From Candidatus Absconditabacterales bacterium (GTDB lineage: Bacteria > Patescibacteriota > Gracilibacteria > Absconditabacterales > Absconditicoccaceae): a stretch of DNA of 64,000 nt. The position numbers and the translations under genes were made by a program. Below are positions 1 to 14,793 of this stretch, in pieces; position 1 is the stretch's first letter; each line of letters opens with the position of its first letter. The stretch covers positions 1 through 64,000 of the forward strand of contig CALDTY010000011.1 of NCBI GenBank assembly GCA_937923605.1. The letters are read 5' to 3'. The notes below the pieces were generated by a model. It was not told the origin of the DNA. It did not search any database and worked only from the letters and a program-made list of their open reading frames with translations.

Positions 1-617
1 TCAGGTAGTCATGAGTATTTTTTCATGAGTAAATTCTTTGTTTCATCAGACACATTCAGGAAGATATTTACCATTTGATTATTTTGGGTTACATCATGCT
101 CAGGATTATTCTGATATCTTGGATCTCTATGTTGAAGCACCTTAAATGCTAGCTTTGAATCTCCTTTCCTGATAGCAGTATTTACTGTGAGTCTAGCGAG
201 GTTCAAATGACTACTTTTTCGTTTAGTAAATGTTGCACCTACTTCATCATCTAGCTTCAATTCATAATATTGTCTTCTCGTGATTCAGGCTACAATAAGG
301 GCATCTGTGACTGTTTGATCATAACCGAGTGCTGTCTTTAAGTGTGTGCAACGTATGAACGCTGTCTTTGGATCTTCTTCTATAAAATTGGGTTTATTCA
401 TCTCCTTTTTTCTTAGTTTTTTTCGCTTATCTTTATTTGATTCATGCAATCATAATGCTCGCATATCTTGGAGATCTAATTCAATGATTGGTACTCTTGT
501 CATTGAGTCTATATACATATAACTTAGGGGATTTTTTGGCAATGGAGCTTGTGCTGTTGATTTTAACACCACAGCCTTCTTTTTTCTCTTGCTCTTTGAT
601 TGTTTTTTCTTGACCAT
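1..617 (-). CDS. Phage terminase small-subunit-like protein (3' end beyond window)
   Basis: Code-25 reading MVKKKQSKSKRKK...TDALIVAGITRRQYYELK...IRKGDSKLAFKVLQHRDPRYQNN...; start codon at 615-617; extends off the left edge. Assignment by motif style and phage neighbours. Confidence 0.5.
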
Positions 618-620
618 TCA

Positions 621-1442
621 TTAGCTATATTTGGTAATAGTATCTCTCACTTTATCATAAGGCAGATTATACTTCTTTGCTATCTTTGTCATCATTCATC
701 GTTTACGCTTTGCTGTATTGTACTCTCTCATTATGATTGCTTCGATCTTGTTTTTTTGTTCTCTCCTAGCGACTTGCTTCGTGGTTTCAGTTCTGTAAGT
801 GTCTTGCATTTTTTGTAGCCAATTCCAGTAGTCTTGTGGGTTGAGATCCTCTAGTTTTATCACATGTTCAGGATCATCAGGATCGTCATAGCTCCTGAGT
901 CGTTGGAGTAGCTTCTCTCATGCTAGCTGAAACTTATAAGATTCACTCAATTGGTTTCTCTCATCTCTTTCAGGTAGATTGAGAGCTATCCATGGTGTTC
1001 CTATTACTGTCACTACTCATAGTGGTGTTTTTAGTTTTAGCATGCATGAGTCTATTAAGAGGCAAAACTACTCTGATAGTTCAAATATAGGTGCTAAAGC
1101 AAACAAATCTGTTGCGTGTAGTTCTGCTTCTATTTCAGGACTGATCTTTATCGCTCTTGGGAATCATTCAATAACTGTACCACGTAGATCATCTAGTTTT
1201 TTGTTTAACTTCTCTACTTTTTTGAATTTAGGTTTTCCTTGCTTATCTTCTCCATCTTTGTGTTGATCAAAAATCTCTTTTTCTAGCTTCAAGTAGACGA
1301 CCATCTCTTTTTCCATAGTTGGTAGGATTGCTACTGCTAGATGTCTTTTCTCTGAAGCAGGCAGTTTGTTCATGCCAGCTAATTTTGCAAGTCAGGAGCT
1401 AAAGTTTTTGTTAATGAGATGGTTGTAGGTAATAGTTTGCAT
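621..1442 (-). CDS. Hypothetical phage-associated protein, 273 aa
   Basis: Continuous only with TGA=Gly: MQTITYNHLINKNFSSGLAKLAGMNKLPASEKRHL...KVRDTITKYS*. Lies between methylase and terminase-like genes. Confidence 0.6.
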
Positions 1443-1483
1443 GGATATAATGAAGTGCTAAAAACTGCATGAATTGTTGTTTA

Positions 1484-2803
1484 TTACTTATCTACTGATT
1501 GCTTTCGTTTCTCTCGATTTTGGGTCTTACCGTTTATCGTTACTTCTTGCTTCTCTGTATACATCACATATCTCTCAATAATGGTTTCTATAAAGTGTGG
1601 ATCTAGTTCCATTCAGTAACATACCCTCCCTAGCTTCTCACAAGTGATGAGTGTCACACCTGATCACAAGAATAGATCTAGGACTACATCATCTGTTTTG
1701 GAGCTATTTGCTAATGCTATTTGGCAGAGTTGGACTGGTTTCTGTGTTGGGTGAACATACTCCTGCACATTATTTCTCCTCACGCTTCGTATGGTTGTCA
1801 TTCATTCTTTCTCAGCTTCTTTTGCTTTCTTTAGCATATTTAGAAGTTGCTGATCTGATTTGCTTTTCAGGATATCTCGTACGCTACTCTGTGATCTATC
1901 TCCATAGAATTCTGCTTTATATCACTTCATTGCACAGTAAAAGAAGAGTTCATGCTTTGGTCTGTAGTGTCCTGCTCAAAGTCAAAGTGATGGCTTATTT
2001 CGTATAATTTGCTGTTTAATCTCATACCCACTCTCCTCTAGTGCTTCTTGGAATGTGGTCTGTTCTTTGTGGTTATGGTAGATATAGCTTCCAGCTGATT
2101 GTTTTGTTACATTAATCATTGCCTTGAAGGCATCTCCTAAAAACTTCCTAAATGCAGAAGATTCCATCTTATCGTTCATGATTCAATCTTTGGTTGCTTC
2201 AGCATGTCCTTTGTAATCTACATTGTATGGTGGGTCTGTTCGTACGCAGTCTGCTTTGATCTTGTTCATTAGTGTTGATACCTCTTTACTCTTGGTGCTA
2301 TCTCAGCACATGATCTTATGTGGTCAGAGTTCAATAATATCTCATTTTTTTATCAATCAAAGCTTTACTATATGCACTACATCCTCTATTAGTTCTTTAT
2401 TAGCTTCATCAGAAAACAAAAATCACTTAAAAATCGATTTGGTTAGCTTTCTCAGGAACAGATCAGGACTATGTTCTATCTCCTTTGTCAGGTTTTCCAT
2501 ATCGTACTGACTATAGCTGGCTGTGAGGTTATCAATTACTCTACAGATCTTTTGTTGCTCCTCAGGCATTCCTGTGACAACGATTGCTGGAATTGTTGTC
2601 TTGCCTAGTTTCTTCATCGCTAGCCATCTACCGTGACCGTTTATGATCACGTTTTGTTCATTGATCTGAATTGGTGAGTAAAATCAATTTTGCTCTATAC
2701 TCTCCATGAGTGATCGCACGGTCTTGGTGTGATCTTTATTGTTATATGGGTATGGAGTCAGTTCATCAATTTTTGCTTGTATAAGCTTGAGTTTTTCTGC
2801 CAT
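1484..2803 (-). CDS. ParB-like nuclease domain plus DNA methyltransferase (phage-type DNA modification methylase), 439 aa
   Basis: MAEKLKLIQAKIDELTPYPYNNKDHTKTVRSLMESIEQNGFYSPI...VIINGHGRWLAMKKLG (ParB-N), then IIELGPHKIMCGDST...RTDPPYNVDY (DPPY) and LDLFLGSGVTL near the C-terminus; several TGA=Gly. Confidence 0.85.
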
Positions 2804-2819
2804 GGAATGGTGTTAAGGA

Positions 2820-3347
2820 TTAAAGGATGTTCATCTGGTCATCTACCTCTGCCAGCTGTGAGACGGTCTTGATAGCGTTTGCTACTTTAACAAGGTCACG
2901 GTAGCTTTCGTCCTGATCCTCATCTACATAGAACATGATTGGTTCTTTCCCTCACTCTAAGCTGAATGAGGTTTGATTTCCTTTCAGTTGGATCATCACA
3001 AGTTTGAAGATCATCTCCTTGTATCACTTCGTTCGATTGATGAGTCCTTGATAGATCTTCATGTACTTGCCGTATTTCTTTTCATCGTTCTTGTCTGGTG
3101 ATCCTAGTTGAGTTTCCAAGAACGCTATATCTTGTTTGATCTGCTTGTATGTTTCAGGATGAGTATCATCGTAGAACCTGAAAAGAAGAGTTTTCTTTGC
3201 ATAATGATCATAGATGAAGACATGAGTTTGGCTTGATAGCTCATCTTCACTATCTCTTGGAACATTTCTCGATTCAAAAAAGAGGTCGAGATCTCTCTTT
3301 GATTTGATGAGAAGAAGCATCTGGATGTACAACGGAGTGAATTTCAT
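2820..3347 (-). CDS. Hypothetical phage-associated protein, 175 aa
   Basis: MKFTPLYIQMLLLIKSKRDLDLFFESRNVPRDSEDE...MIFKLVMIQLKGNQTSFSLEGGKEPIMFYVDEDQDES...; open with TGA=Gly. Confidence 0.6.
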
Positions 3348-3370
3348 ACAACGAGAAAAAGAGCTAAAGA

Positions 3371-4063
3371 TTATTGAGCTTTAGTTTTCTTAATTTTTTC
3401 CATTTTTTTCTTTCGGTAGATGAGTAGTTCATCTATATCTCTCCCATAGATTTCTTTGATTTTATTGATTCTCAGGGATTTTTTTGCCTGCTTGAATAAT
3501 CTGTCATAGGTTCATACTCAATGTTTTATATCAATATTTTTTCTGTAGCTGTCCTTTGATTCCATATTTCCACAGGCATCTGCTTTGTTACATCAGTTAC
3601 ATCAAAGATTTATGTTATCAGGTTCAAATGCAGTCGCATTCCTTACTGAGGTGATACAGTGGCATCAGTTAGCAGATTTTCCGTCAATTGCCTTGCTGAT
3701 GTGCAATAAACAGGTACAGTAAATACAGTTCCCAAATCATTCTTTATTGGTATCCCTGTAAACTACATACTTCTGAATGATACGGAGGAGCTTCTTTTTT
3801 TTAGCACTATCACTCATCTTATGTTTTAGAATCTTCCCATCCATATGACCACGTTTCACAAGGTCGTTATTTCTCTGTCTATCCAACATTTTTACCCTTT
3901 TTTGTATTGCCTTGTCTTTCTTCCTCTCTCGCTTTGCTTGTACTCCTTGAATTTCTTTTTTACAAAAATCACTGTACCTAGTAGCTAGGTCAGTGATTGC
4001 TTGTGACACTTTTGTGTCATATAGTAAATTTATCTCTTGTGCTGTTTTGGAGCGTCTTCACAT
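3371..4063 (-). CDS. NinG/Rap-like phage recombination protein, 230 aa
   Basis: MGRRSKTAQEINLLYDTKVSQ...FGNCIYCTCLLHISKAIDGKSANGCHCITSVRNATAFEPDNINLGCNGCNKADACGNMESKDSYRKNIDIKHG...; Cys/His arrangement resembles NinG. Confidence 0.65.
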
Positions 4064-4322
4064 AACTTCAAACGGTTACTTGATAAAAGTAACGTTTGTT
4101 CGTTATGATGTTTTGCATTAGTTTTATATCAATGCTCTGCTCCAATGCAAGCAGTGTTTTATTAGTGTCAAAACACAGTAACGTAAAGGGTTCTAAGCAA
4201 TACAAAGGTTATCACTACATCGGATATAACAGTTTCAAAGCCATCACACTTATCTATCGTCTTGGGTGCAAAACGACGTTATCCGAGCAGACAAGAATTC
4301 TTTATTCTTGATCTGTATTATC

Positions 4323-5288
4323 ATGTTAATTCCTTACATCTTAGAAAAATATCTTGAGTACCTAAAAAATGTGAAGATGCTTGAAAATTGAACGATTAAC
4401 GTGTACAAGAGATACTTGAAGCAGTTTGAAGTGTTTTGCAACCAGATGTGAATTACTCACGTCAAAGACATTAATATCTTTGTCATTACCGATTTTATCA
4501 AAGTTATTTCTCAAAGAAAGATCGATCATTCGTCTAGATACTATGTGGAGGGTGTAGATAAATGTATAGATCACAATACTGTCGTGTATTACAATCGTTG
4601 TGTTCGTAAATTTCTAAAGTTCTGTAAAGCCAATAATATCGAGTGTATAAATGCTGGCTTGATCGAAATACCAAAATTGAAAGAGAAAGAAATGCAGTAT
4701 CTACCTCACAAAGACGTGAAGAGAGTTCTTAATGCACCCTTTGAGTATGATAGAAAGAATCTACAAACTCTTAGAAATCATCTCATGTTCTCTGTTGGAT
4801 ATTTTCTTTGATTGAGAGCCACTGAAACATTAGCATTGAATATGAAAGATGTTTTAGAGTATGAATTTGTAACAATTATTTGAAAATGAAATGTAAGAGC
4901 CAAGGTTCGTATTCCTGAGAATATCAAGATATTAGCAGAGGATTATGCAATCGCAAGGGAACATAAATGAAAATTCCAACCTCTCTTTGTTTCTCACAAT
5001 CATTTCAAAGAATGAGAACGTTTGGGATACGATTGACTCAGAGCTGTGACGAGAGTATATTACAAAAAATGATTTAGAGTACTTGAAGATGTAAGATTTC
5101 ACTTTCACATGCTTCGTCATAGTCTAGCAACTCATCTCTTAGAGCAAGACGAAGATATCAGAACAGTGCAACATGTTCTTCGTCATAGGGACATAAAGAG
5201 TACTCAGAGGTACACGCATATCTGATATAAAACCCTCACAAGAGCACAGAATAAGCTAGTTTCAACCTACTATGAAAAGACGAGGTAA
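4323..5288 (+). CDS. Tyrosine recombinase / phage integrase, 321 aa
   Basis: [39 protein letters not shown]...; [53 protein letters not shown] catalytic R-HxxR-H/W-Y pattern; needs TGA=Gly. Confidence 0.9.
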
Positions 5289-5311
5289 ACGAGTTTTGAA
5301 AAATGACTTGA

Positions 5312-5343
5312 AAAAAGATCCTATTTAGATAGGGTCTTTTTTA
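5312..5343. terminator. Rho-independent terminator-like hairpin
   Basis: aaaaaAGATCCTATttagATAGGGTCTtttttt directly after the integrase stop; one G-U/mismatch. Confidence 0.6.
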
Positions 5344-5453
5344 GTTGTTTACAAGTGCATCTGCATTTGTGTTCTTTACAAGCCGAGGATGTGAAACACC
5401 GTAAGAACGGATATGACATAGTCAATATGCTATAGCTGTTCCAACTCTCTTTT

Positions 5454-7268
<1,815 letters not shown>

Positions 7269-7458
7269 AGACAATAATTACAAAGATAAACTATATGTAA
7301 TTACACAATTACTCTACTGTGTCAATGACTTCTACTTTACATGTGTATTAGTATGTGATATAGTATTTGTTGCAAACAAAATTTAACAAAGGTGACCTTG
7401 AAATGCTTTTTAATAATAATATCCTAGAGCTATCTTTTTATTGTTTGAAAATTAATAT

Positions 7459-7926
7459 ATGAAGCAATTGAAGCGATGAATATCTGCATTATTAATTTGA
7501 GAATTTGTTGCCCTATGGCATAAAGACGCAAACTTCAAAAAGAAAATAAAGAAGGCACAGTGACCAGCTAGCAAATTCAAAATTATTTTTGATTGATTAT
7601 TTGATTTCAATAAGAAGATTATTGATGATTTACAACATACAAATCTTGAAGAAATGAAAGGAAAGGCTATTAATTGGTTTGAAAAAGAAACCTTATCATT
7701 GGAAGAGACATTGAGTCAACGAGAAGCTAATTTTGAGAATCGATCTGACGAAAAATTGCCAATATATTTAATGTGACTAGAAACTCAGTTTGATAAATTT
7801 GAAACTAAAGCATTAAAATGGAAAGATAAGATTATAGATGATTACGAACTTGAATCTAAGGTCCAAATCTTTAAAAAGCGTATTAGTAAAGCTCGCAATG
7901 AATATGACAGTAAATCTAAGAGTTAA
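7459..7926 (+). CDS. Hypothetical coiled-coil protein, 155 aa
   Basis: MKQLKRGISALLIGEFVALWHKDANFKKKIKKAQGPASKFK...; open with TGA=Gly. Confidence 0.65.
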
Positions 7927-7937
7927 TTTTTTAATTT

Positions 7938-8513
7938 ATGTATGCATCAATGTTATTTAATTTCCAGACCTTTATAGCTGATTTAAGAGAAAATCAGGAA
8001 AAAAAGGAAGTAGTAGAAAAGTTTGAAAAATTCTTTTGACCTATTGTTGGTGAACCAAAGGAACAAAATTGGTACAAAGAATACACTTCTACTTTTAAAT
8101 CTGTTGCTTACAAAGTTCCAGATGAATTAAAAGATGATTTTGATCGACCTTTCCTAATGGAATTAGTATCTAGTAGTTTCTCTAGTGATTGATTAATAGA
8201 ATCTATTGAATGAGAAGAATTTCCTGAATTTGTAATATCTGTGCAATCTTGAGATCAGGTAGTTGTTAAAAAAGTTTCTGAACTACGAGGATTTCAAATA
8301 CTTAGACTCTATGAAATATATATAGAAGAACAAATGAACTTACAAGTACTAATTGCTGAAGATGAAAAGGAAAAGGAAGCAATTATGGCACAAAGAGATG
8401 CACGTAGTCATAGATGGAATATTGTATTAGATAACATAGACAAACAAGTTTTGGAAAAACAAGATGCTGAAGAAAGATGAGAAAAATTAGATGACCTTAT
8501 GTGACAATTATAA
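7938..8513 (+). CDS. Hypothetical protein, 191 aa
   Basis: MYASMLFNFQTFIADLRENQEKKEVVEKFEKFFGPIVGEPK...GEKLDDLMGQL*; open with TGA=Gly. Confidence 0.65.
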
Positions 8514-8514
8514 T

Positions 8515-10689
8515 CTAGAATAATCAAGATTGCACCACGTCAGTGGTGTTTTTTTCTTGTATAATTTCTCAAATCATTGTTCAAAGTTCTTGTAGAGTAA
8601 TAATAGTAACACCTATTTCTGTTGCTTTTTTAAGTTTTGAACCAGCTTTTTCTCAAGACAACAGATAATTGGTGTTTTTTGAGACTGTTGACACAACTTC
8701 TCATCAGTTTTGCACTATAATACTAGCTAAAGTGTCTCTTGAGTATCATGAAAAACTTCATGTTATTACAAATTTTAAATCCTTAAGCTTAACTGATGAA
8801 AGCTTATTAGCACTACTCACATTGAAAGTTACTCAGTTTTCTAGTAATGTGCTTAGTAGTTCAATAGTAGATGACTTGCTTGCCCACTCTGAGAGAGAGA
8901 TAATTATTTGCTCTCAAATTCAATGTACTCAACGTAAATACTCTACATCACTAAAAAAATCTAACAATCCCTTAGTATTCTCTCATGAGAACTTACTTTC
9001 TTGTAACCGTTTTGTAAATGATTTCTCTAAATCCATTGATGTTTTTTTTCATACATACTTAATCCCTACTCAATGAATTCGTCTTCGAAGTTCTTTTGTT
9101 TTACTCTTATGTAATTCTTCACGCATGGTTAATACTTTTTTCTCTCCCATTCACGGCAATTTTCAAATATCATTATAATTTAATGTATATAAATCAGATA
9201 AAGAAGCTATATAATTAGATTCTACAAGCATATCCACAATACTGTTTCAAAGTCATGAGATATTAAGACAATTCTTGCTTACAAAATGCTGTACCTGCTG
9301 ACTTAGTTTAGCTTTACATCATGAGTTTGTACATATTATTGCCACCTCTCCTTCATTTTGCTCAAGTTTTGAGGAACAATATGGACAATCTAATAATGGG
9401 GTAACTATTTTCTCACTTCATTCACGTCTTTCAATAATTGGTCATATAATATACGGTATTACTTCTCAACTTCTTTGTAACCGTACTCGATCTCCTATTC
9501 TTATATCACGTTCGTTAATATAATCGAAATTATGTAATGTAGCTCTTGATACAGTTACTCATCCTAGTGACACAGCATCCAATTCAGCAACTGGAGTAAT
9601 TACTCAAGTGCGTCCAACTTGATAAGTAATCGCATTTATTTTCGCTGCTATCTGTTTTGTTGGAAATTTATAGGCAATAGCTCGTCTAGGATGATGTTCT
9701 GTTTCTCCGAATGTACTTCTGATAGAAAGATTATCAACTTTAATCACCAATCAATCCATTTCAATATTGCTTGAATCTAGTAACTCTTTAACATTTTTGT
9801 TATTACATGTATTAATAACACCTTCAATTGTTGGTGTAACTTCACTCCATTGATATATAGGTAATCATATCTCATTTAATCTTTGTAATAATTCATTGTG
9901 AGATTCTCATAAGGTTATCACCTCTCAAGAAATATCGTCTTCTATAGTTCACAATACATCATAAATGAATAGCACTAGTCCCCTCTCAAAAACGATGTTA
10001 GAATCTAACTGTCTTAATGTTCATGCTGCAGCATTTCTTGGATTAGCAAATAATGCTTCCCCGTTTTTTGCAAAAATTGAATTAACATGCTCAAAGGAGT
10101 TCTTAGGCATTAGGATTTCTCACCTCAAGTGAACTTCTTTATATGCACTAAAGCGTTCAATATACAACGGTATATTACGTAACCTGCGAACATTTTCTGT
10201 GATATCTTCTCAAGTTGATCAATCACCTCTAGTGATCGCTTGAGAAAACTTTCCTAGCTTGTATATAACTTCTACAGATGAGCCATCAAGCTTTGGTTCT
10301 ACAATATAGCTCCAATTTTTTATTCATTCCTTTTCTGCAATTCTCATCAAAGATTCATGTCGTTGGTGAAGATCATCTGCATTGTAACTATTAGCTAACG
10401 AAATAAGTGGAACTTTGTGATTAGCTTTTTTAAATCATCATTCAGTAATTCATCAAATTTTTTTTGTTGGTGAGTTTGCTGAAACATATCAAAATTTTTC
10501 TTCTATTGTTACTAGCAATCTAAAAAGTAAGTCATATTCTCAATCGGAAATTATTGGCTTAGCCTCTTCATAATACAATTTATTATGATATTGTATAACA
10601 TCAACTAAATCCTCAACATGATCAGCAAGATTGTTACTATTTATTGAATCTAGAGTGAATCACAGATATCTCTTAGTTTTTTCGTTCAT
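8515..10689 (-). CDS. ligA: NAD-dependent DNA ligase
   Basis: [49 protein letters not shown] at N-terminus; BRCT-like C-terminus [28 protein letters not shown]; zinc-binding Cys region in between. Confidence 0.93.
8533..8556 (+). terminator. Terminator hairpin overlapping the ligA 3' end
   Basis: CACCACgtcaGTGGTG followed by a T-run; serves the + strand gene ending 8513. Confidence 0.6.
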
Positions 10690-10732
10690 ATATATACTAT
10701 AGTAAATTAGACTTTAGATTAAAGTTTAAATG

Positions 10733-10761
10733 AAAAAAAGAGTCTCGATGAGACTCTTTTA
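10733..10761. terminator. Bidirectional terminator-like hairpin
   Basis: aaaaaaaGAGTCTCgatGAGACTCtttta. Confidence 0.7.
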
Positions 10762-10785
10762 TTATCTTAAACTTCACTAGTATAA

Positions 10786-11469
10786 TTACATCCATTTATC
10801 AATGAGTTCTTTTGCTTTATCCTTTCAACCAAGTCAAAATGATAATCATAGAGCAAGCATTATACCCATTACAATTGTGTTTACATTGTCAGTTAAGAAT
10901 GTAATATCTATTTGAGCTTGTTTTAATGCAGTAACAATTGCGAAGAACATTACAACTATGTATCATGCCTTTCAAGCTCGAGTAATATTGCTATTTGATG
11001 CAGCAACTGCTCCAGTAATTAAGTCATTAACAAATTTGGCGATAAATGCTCATACTAATAGTATTATGACAGCAATAAACAAATTTGGAATATAAGCAAT
11101 TAAATCTGATATTAAGTCAGACACAACGTCTAATCAAAGTGAATTTAGTGCTATGTTTATTCAAAATAGATAGATTATCCAATATGCAATACTTCAAATA
11201 AGTCAACTAAGTCATCATTCCATATTAGCTTTCGTAAGAAAAGAATTAACATTTGCTTTATCTGCTATTCTATCTACTCCCAATCTATGAGAAAGTGCAG
11301 CAATTCAAGATCTAACTGCCTTAGCAATAAACCAAAACAGTACCCAAACTACAATAGCAACTCATAATCTTGGTAGAAAGTCTGTTGCCATTGAAACCAA
11401 ATCTCACGTAAATCATGAATTAAGATTTACTACATCATTTAATGCGCTATTCACTACATCGTTTGCCAT
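10786..11469 (-). CDS. TM-helix-repeat membrane protein (CmpX / mechanosensitive-channel-associated type), 227 aa
   Basis: MANDVVNSALNDVVN...LPRLGVAIVVWVLFWFIAKAV...NTIVMGIMLALGLSFGLGGKDKAKELIDKWM*. Confidence 0.75.
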
Positions 11470-11560
11470 GAATAATTTTGTATAAAAATAAAATACTTTA
11501 TAGTAGTATTGATATATTGTTGTTATACAAAAAAATCATTAATATTACATAAATTACAAT

Positions 11561-12136
11561 TATGTAAAGTCGCTAGAGTTTAATAATTTCTTGTAATCTT
11601 TTTGACAGTTTATTCGGATCTGATATGTAATTTAATTTTATATCTCAGTTGTCTTCATCTCACTCAGCAAAGAATACAATCGTGCCAAAATTGAATATTG
11701 ATCTAAGAAGTCATTTCTTCTCAATACGAACAGATTTAATCTTTGTAATATCAAGTGCTCTTGCGTCTCTAGTAAATACTCAAGTCTGATCATATGATGT
11801 GATTTGTTTTGGAGTGATAATTGTAAAATCCATATAATAATCAATTAGTTTTCATGTAACTTTTCGTAGTAGCATTCCTCAAGAAATACAGATAATTCAT
11901 CGGATGAAGATCTGAAAGATTGATCATATGCTCCTTCAAAGTCAACTTCAATATGCAATAGCTAGTAATATAAGTGATAGAAAAAGTCGAAAAAAAGTAG
12001 GTATCATGATTTTCATTAAAACATATATTCTATCTCTACGTATAAAACATATATTACTTTTACCAAATTCATCAATTGCTTCATTGACACAATCATCATC
12101 AAAACTTGTATCAAAGTTAGAAAGAATTTTAACCAT
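11561..12136 (-). CDS. Small membrane protein with PH-like domain, 191 aa
   Basis: MVKILSNFDTSFDDDCVNEAIDEFGKSN...ATA-rich TM segment...MDFTIITPKQITSYDQTGVFTRDARALDITKIKSVRIEKKGLLRSIFNFGTIVFFAEGDEDNGDI... Confidence 0.6.
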
Positions 12137-12155
12137 TATGAATAAGAATTAAATA

Positions 12156-12401
12156 CTACTGTGTTTTAATTCAAACAAATTTGAATACATACTCTGGAAT
12201 TATTCTATCCAATGTCTTATGTATACTTGGACTAATTTCTTCAATTAAAGTCCATATTTCTTGTGGAGGTAAATCATTTTTGACAAAATAATACACAATT
12301 CATAAAGCAAGAATTCAAAATATCACTAAAGCAATAGTTCGACCTAAAAATATCAGTGTTCTATACGTATAATATAATACTTTATTTAGAATATGTAACA
12401 T
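12156..12401 (-). CDS. Small membrane protein, 81 aa
   Basis: MLHILNKVLYYTYRTLIFLGRTIALVIFGILALGIVYYFVKNDLPPQEIW... Confidence 0.55.
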
Positions 12402-12466
12402 AAGTTCTGTCTCGTTTTTTATCTAAAAATTAATCTTGATATAGTGGATATGATACGAAAATCAAG

Positions 12467-14170
12467 CTAACTCTTTTTTAAGTATGATTTTTTAAATTGC
12501 TTTTTTCTATATCTATTAGCAAACCTATGAGCCTCATCTCTACATTTGATTAACAATTGATCGATTGTATCATATGTCAGTGGAATTGACATTATATCAT
12601 CTTCATTGAATAAGTATATTGATTCTACAAATCAGTCTGATTTTCATTTTCTAGTTCTAGCTTTTCATTTTCATAAAGCAACAAATTGAACTCAGTTAGA
12701 TATAATATCACGTAGCAATGGAAATTCTTTTTCCAATTCTTTTACTATTCATAATTGTCATTTTCAACCATCTATAATGAATAAGTCTGGCATCATTAAA
12801 TTTGGATCTATACTTTTTACTTTAAGTTTAAATCTTCTTACTAAAACTTCCTTTAAAGATGCATAGTCATCTCAAGCATTCTCCTTAGATATTTTGTAAT
12901 GACGATATCATTTACTAAAAGGTAGTCAATTAATAAGTGCTGATAATCATCAGCTTGCATCTTCTCATCAAAAATGCGATATATCTAAACACTCAATATG
13001 ATATGGTATACTTTCTAACCTATATCTAATCTTCATTTCTTTTAACATTGATGACATGACACTATCTTTTTCAAAGGCATGAGAGCTGATATATGATGAG
13101 AAAACTCAATCAGAGAATAGTAGTAACTGAGTAATATGCTTCTTAAGTAAATTATTCTTAGTGGCTGTATAAAGTATAAACTTATCATTCAATGACTCCA
13201 TAAGAATTACCTCGAACTCTTTCTCTAGACTTACTACAATCCCTGACATATCTCTTTCATCATTAGTGTACTTTTCAGTGACAACATCTATAATTCTTCA
13301 TTCAAAAAGCTTAAGAACAACTATAACTGAATTATTTTTTTCCTTGTAAATACTAACAAATATACCTGTCCATGTTCTATTCAAAACAATAGTATGTTGT
13401 GCATTGCTGGATTCATTTATATATCAATAAATTTCAGTTAGTTGCTGACACCACTCAAAATTCTGAGCATCAGAATGTTTGGTAATATCGTTCTGAATCT
13501 CCAGTAGTAATTTTTTAGTATTTCACTTGATATACTCACTAAGAATAGCTAACCTTCTCAAATAATCATTTCTCCATTCATCTCTTGAGATTTTAGTATT
13601 AATTCAATTCTTCATTGCTAAAGATTTTCACTCATCAGTATCAATAATATTAATTATGGATCGTCCTTCATCCAATTTTAGATGAAAATCCATATCAATA
13701 ATTCATTTTACAAATTGATTTTTTGTCATTGTTCTCCATTTAAGTATTCTTCTAATATACTTTAGAGATCTATAGAACAGTCTGCTGCGTTGTTTGGGTC
13801 AAATGTAGGTTGCTCAATCTTGCTTTCTCTTTCTTACAATTTCAACTTTTGGAAAATCCTCATTGGTAAATTTTAGATAGACATAATTTGAGTTATGTTT
13901 TAGTAGTCTATTGTAATCAGGCAAATACATCTTAATTAAGTCTTCTTCTAGAAGTAATGCGTCCTCTTCTGTTGCTGTTTCTATCCGCTCAATAGTTCTT
14001 GCACTATATATCATATCTTGTTTCCATACAGATCCAGGAGTAAAGTATTGAGATATTCTGTTCTTGAGATTTTTTGCCTTTCAAATATAGAGAATTTTGC
14101 CCTTTGTTCAAAGAAATTTATACACTCATGGTGTGTCTGGCATATATTCTGGTACATCTAGTTTTTTCAT
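12467..14170 (-). CDS. uvrC: Excinuclease ABC subunit C
   Basis: [43 protein letters not shown]... and ECLDISHFGGEDASGGLSA...PDLFIIDGGKGQLG; Gly in GIY-YIG-type and catalytic motifs from TGA. Confidence 0.93.
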
Positions 14171-14314
14171 ATTCTGTATATACTAAATCTATATCCAATA
14201 TAAAGATTATTTACACCTTACTTGAAGGATATGTAACTAGATAAACAATTTTTATATTGCAAAAGCAACAATTATCTTTATAAAAACTTATTGCTTTTTA
14301 TTTAAATAAGAATT

Positions 14315-14767
14315 ATGCAACAATCGCTCGTAATATTAAAACCTGACTGTGTTTCTAGAAGTCTTACATGAGAAGTAACATCAAGATTTGAAAGAAAATG
14401 ACTAACATTAGTTTGATCAAAAATGTCTATGTTAAGTACAGAAATTCTTACTGAACATTATGGTCACCTTGCAGATAAGCCATTTTTTCCGAATATCTTA
14501 TGATATATGCAATCAGCTCCAGTACTTATTCAAATTCGAGAATGAGATGATGTAGTAGATGTGATTAGATTAATGATTGGTGTGACTAATCCTACTCAGG
14601 CACAACCATGAACTGTTAGATGAGATTTTGCCATAAGCATTAGTTGAAATATAATTCATGCTTCAGAATCAGAAGAACAAGCAAAGCAAGAAATATCTAG
14701 ATTCTTTGACACTAGTGAAATATTCTCATACGCTAGAGCTGATCACACTTGTTTATATTGAGAGTAA
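14315..14767 (+). CDS. ndk: Nucleoside diphosphate kinase
   Basis: [37 protein letters not shown]...[30 protein letters not shown]. Confidence 0.93.
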
Positions 14768-14793
14768 TACAAATTTTATTTATTACATACATA

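Noticed and set aside
5338-5453. tmRNA tag-like peptide (NTNADALVNN*)
   Set aside because: No tmRNA 5' or 3' acceptor-stem sequence found around it; kept only as an unexplained region.
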